Below are positions 6,827 to 8,451 of a stretch of DNA of 8,451 nucleotides, one piece after another. The DNA comes from Collinsella sp. (lineage in GTDB: Bacteria > Actinomycetota > Coriobacteriia > Coriobacteriales > Coriobacteriaceae). The notes below the pieces were generated by a model. The model did no database searches, had not been told where the DNA came from, and saw only the letters and a program-made list of their open reading frames with translations. The stretch is taken from positions 1 through 8,451 of the forward strand of contig WGSQ01000078.1 of NCBI GenBank assembly GCA_014871605.1, given 5' to 3'. The position numbers were made by a program, and so were the translations under genes. How positions within the stretch are numbered: the first letter of the stretch is position 1; every line of letters begins with the position of its first letter.

Positions 6827-6834
6827 GTCAATCA

Positions 6835-6844
6835 CTTCTTTCCT
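6835..6844 (-). promoter_or_regulatory. Ribosome binding site of focA
   Basis: The minus strand reads AGGAAAGAAG, ending 8 bases before the ATG at 6826. It supports the 279-residue form over the TTG start at 6859, which has an AGGAG only 3 bases away. Confidence 0.6.
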
Positions 6845-6852
6845 AATCAGCA

Positions 6853-6881
6853 GGGACAAGAGCTCCTATTGCTCTTGCCCC
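6853..6881 (-). other. Intercistronic hairpin between hycI and focA
   Basis: On the minus strand an 11-base arm at 6881-6871 pairs with 6863-6853 across a 7-base loop; ten pairs are Watson-Crick and one is G-U. The stem includes the last codons of hycI and the loop holds part of its stop codon. No T-tract follows, so it does not look like an intrinsic terminator. Possible roles are mRNA 3'-end protection, a processing site, or damping of focA translation relative to the hyc genes. The structure is direct from the sequence; the role is inference. Confidence 0.6.
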
Positions 6882-7369
6882 AAGCGGACAAAGTGGGAAA
6901 AGTCGTTGGCGGCCACGGCGTCGTACACGGCGTCGACAGCCTCAAAGACCTCCGGGGACATGGGGTTGTAGAACTCCGTATCGCCCGGCTGAATCCCTAT
7001 GAAGACGATATCTTCGCACGATTGCTCAATCTCTTCGATCAGAATCGACAAAGGGAGCGAATGCGTGGTGAACATCGACTTGCGGGCCACGTCACGTTTG
7101 TCGAGCAAGCGGATGGAACCGACGGGCAGCGCCATGTCGGCGGCATCGACCAAAACCAAACGCGGCGGACGCTCGCGCTTGACCTCGATGATGTCATCCT
7201 CGGGCGTTTGCCCGCCGTCGATGGTGTACCAACCGGCGATGGGCGCGTCCTCCATCTTTTTGGAGAGCACAGGGCCGGCAGCATCGTCGGCACGCAGCAC
7301 GCTTCCCGCCGTGAGCACGATACCCGAAAACGGGGCGCCGTTCACACGGCCATCCACAACGCGACCCAT
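6866..7369 (-). CDS. hycI: Hydrogenase maturation endopeptidase HycI
   Basis: A 167-residue member of the HycI/HoxM/HyaD protease family. These enzymes remove the C-terminal tail of the Ni-Fe large subunit (HycE for HycI) after nickel insertion. Seen here are LTAGSVLRADDAAGP, IDGGQTPEDDI, VLVDAADMALP, TTHSLPLS and FIGIQP. Asp29, Asp75 and His103 correspond to the three nickel-recognition residues of E. coli HycI (Asp16, Asp62, His90), with a constant offset of 13 that comes from a longer N-terminus. The ATG at 7369 is chosen because it overlaps the hycH TAA by one base (TAATG) and has GGGAAGG at 7378-7384 with an 8-base spacer. An in-frame start 14 codons further upstream would sit deep inside hycH. 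The target large subunit should be encoded upstream, beyond the window. The stop TAG lies inside a hairpin that precedes focA. Confidence 0.94.
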   Translation of the reverse strand: MGRVVDGRVNGAPFSGIVLTAGSVLRADDAAGPVLSKKMEDAPIAGWYTIDGGQTPEDDIIEVKRERPPRLVLVDAADMALPVGSIRLLDKRDVARKSMFTTHSLPLSILIEEIEQSCEDIVFIGIQPGDTEFYNPMSPEVFEAVDAVYDAVAANDFSHFVRLGQEQ

Positions 7370-7950
7370 TACTGCAACCTTCCCGTCAGATACACACCCG
7401 ACACATCGCACACGCGCTCAACCAAATCGCGAAACTTCATTAAGAACGCGACCTGTTGGGCATGCAGGCCAAAGTCGTCATCGAACACCGAGATGCCGGC
7501 CTTGGCAGAGCCGCGAAAACCGCGCTCGTCGAGCAGCATGTCGCAGGCCTCGAGCAGCGACGGCACCGCAGCCTTGTCGAGCTGGCACTCGCCAAAGGAG
7601 CGGATGGCCTCGAACTTGGTCTTGGCCTCCCCTTCCGGCAGCGCGTCGACGAGCGAATAGAACACATCCACCGGCACCGACAGGCGTGGCTCAAAGCAGT
7701 CGAGCACGCCGGTGTGGTGGCCCACGGCGAGCGTGTAGTACAGCACGTCGCAGGCCTCCTGGGGAACGTCTTCCTCGGTCTCCACAAACTTACGCGTGAG
7801 CTCGTAAAAGACCACCTGGTCGGGCGCATGTCCCAGGCAGGGGTCGGCGACGCCCTCGGCGGCCTCGTCGCTTGCGCGCGAGGCATCGCCAAAAGAGCCG
7901 CCGAGCATACCGGGGCCCGCAAAGTAACCAGAGCGGTCCGTGAGCTCCAT
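7369..7950 (-). CDS. hycH: Formate hydrogenlyase maturation protein HycH
   Basis: A 193-residue protein of the HycH family, an accessory factor needed for assembly of the FHL hydrogenase; its exact biochemical role is not settled. Family hallmarks are QVVFYELTRKF (residues 45-55), LYYTLAVGHHTGVLDCFE (70-87) and a C-terminal region ending in VYLTGRL. Compared with E. coli HycH (about 136 residues) it has an extra N-terminal stretch of about 44 residues, rich in Gly, Ala and Asp, and a small insertion near 141-158. The start at 7950 is supported by a GGAGG at 7958-7962 with a 7-base spacer, placed inside the end of hycG. The start codon directly follows the hycG stop (TAGATG), and the stop TAA shares one base with the next start, so translation of the three genes is probably coupled. 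No membrane segment or signal peptide is seen. Confidence 0.9.
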   Translation of the reverse strand: MELTDRSGYFAGPGMLGGSFGDASRASDEAAEGVADPCLGHAPDQVVFYELTRKFVETEEDVPQEACDVLYYTLAVGHHTGVLDCFEPRLSVPVDVFYSLVDALPEGEAKTKFEAIRSFGECQLDKAAVPSLLEACDMLLDERGFRGSAKAGISVFDDDFGLHAQQVAFLMKFRDLVERVCDVSGVYLTGRLQ

Positions 7951-8451
7951 CTAGCGACCTCCGGCCAGCACCAGATCCTGCAGCGCCGAGTACACCTCGA
8001 CGCGGCGCGGATCGTCCTGCTTGTCGATAAGCAGCGCCATGGCACCGCGGATATCGCCCTTGGGCGCGCCCTCGAGCGTATCCATAAACTCGTTGGCCAG
8101 GTCGCGGCCGTAACGGTAGCCGCTCATGGCGCGAGCCTCGCGCTCGATGGCAACGCGCAGCTTGTACGGCACGCCGGGGTGCAGGATATCGGCCTGCTCG
8201 CCGGCGGCCTCCACCGTGGTCTCGGCATGGAGCTTTTGGTCCAGCAGACCGAGCGCCATGGCAAAGCCGTAGACGGTCTGCGCGGGGCTGGGCGGGCAGC
8301 CGGGGATATAGACATCGACCGGCAAAATCTTGTCCGTGCCGCCCCAGACGCAGTAGTTATCGTAGAAGATGCCGCCGGTGCAGCCGCACGCGCCGTCGGA
8401 CCCCACGATCATGGGATCGGGTGCAGCCTCAAAGGCGCGCAGGGCCGGCAT
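7951..8451 (-). CDS. hycG: Formate hydrogenlyase small subunit HycG (NuoB-like), 5' end outside window
   Basis: This is the C-terminal 166 residues of a NuoB/PSSC-family [4Fe-4S] protein, the small subunit that passes electrons to the Ni-Fe large subunit of a membrane-associated hydrogenase. Visible motifs are GACGCTGGIF (about residues 20-29 of the visible part), CVWGGTDKI and VDVYIPGCPPSP. Cys22 and Cys52 correspond to the last two cluster ligands; the proximal Cys pair lies off the window. After the core come YGFAMALGLLDQK and a C-terminal extension with GYRYGRDLANEF, which is typical of HycG/HyfI and not of NuoB, so a formate hydrogenlyase is indicated. E. coli HycG is about 255 residues, so roughly 90 residues are missing. 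The ATG at the window edge aligns with an internal position of the family and is not the real start. The hydrogenase-4 paralogue HyfI is the alternative. The stop TAG abuts the start of hycH. Confidence 0.93.
   Translation of the reverse strand: MPALRAFEAAPDPMIVGSDGACGCTGGIFYDNYCVWGGTDKILPVDVYIPGCPPSPAQTVYGFAMALGLLDQKLHAETTVEAAGEQADILHPGVPYKLRVAIEREARAMSGYRYGRDLANEFMDTLEGAPKGDIRGAMALLIDKQDDPRRVEVYSALQDLVLAGGR

Noticed and set aside
5858..7660. Plus-strand open frame of 600 codons opposite focA, hycI and hycH
   Set aside because: Antisense to three recognised genes, with low-complexity His/Gln/Gly-rich translation and no motif; a shadow of codon bias.

Overview
The window is GC-rich and every credible gene lies on the minus strand, so the genes are described from high to low coordinates. 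The gene set (a HycG/HycH/HycI formate hydrogenlyase tail, a FocA formate channel, a molybdopterin oxidoreductase and the selenocysteine machinery SelA/SelB), the GC-rich codon use and tightly packed genes with purine-rich ribosome binding sites fit an anaerobic, fermentative high-GC Gram-positive. A gut Coriobacteriia member of the Collinsella type is my best guess. That assignment is inference from gene content and style and was not tested by a search.

Region 1 (8451-5929) is the distal end of a formate hydrogenlyase (FHL) operon. It holds hycG (5' end beyond the window), hycH, hycI and focA. hycG and hycH abut (TAG then ATG), hycH and hycI overlap by one base (TAATG), and focA follows hycI after 39 bases that contain a hairpin. 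A strong intrinsic terminator follows focA. Together these genes cover the small electron-transfer subunit of the Ni-Fe hydrogenase, an assembly factor, the protease that matures the large subunit, and the channel that moves formate across the membrane.

Region 2 (5864-3747) is one 705-residue cytoplasmic molybdenum/tungsten-bis-pterin oxidoreductase. It has an N-terminal [4Fe-4S] motif and a probable cysteine metal ligand. It is not a typical formate dehydrogenase and has no recognisable partner subunit in the window.

Region 3 (3746-249) is a short leader rich in structure, followed by selA and selB, which overlap by four bases (ATGA). These make selenocysteyl-tRNA and deliver it to the ribosome. 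Their presence beside an FHL operon makes sense because the formate dehydrogenase of FHL is commonly a selenoprotein, although no such gene is in this window and no selenoprotein is certain here.

Region 4 (248-1) has no credible protein gene. It holds a long palindromic element (about 141-247) touching the selB stop codon, with two alternative stems, and a plus-strand promoter-like sequence near the left edge.

The genes themselves are recognisable families. The least explained parts are the orphan Mo/W enzyme, the hairpin/repeat leader of selA (possibly a SECIS-like control element), and the palindromic element after selB.
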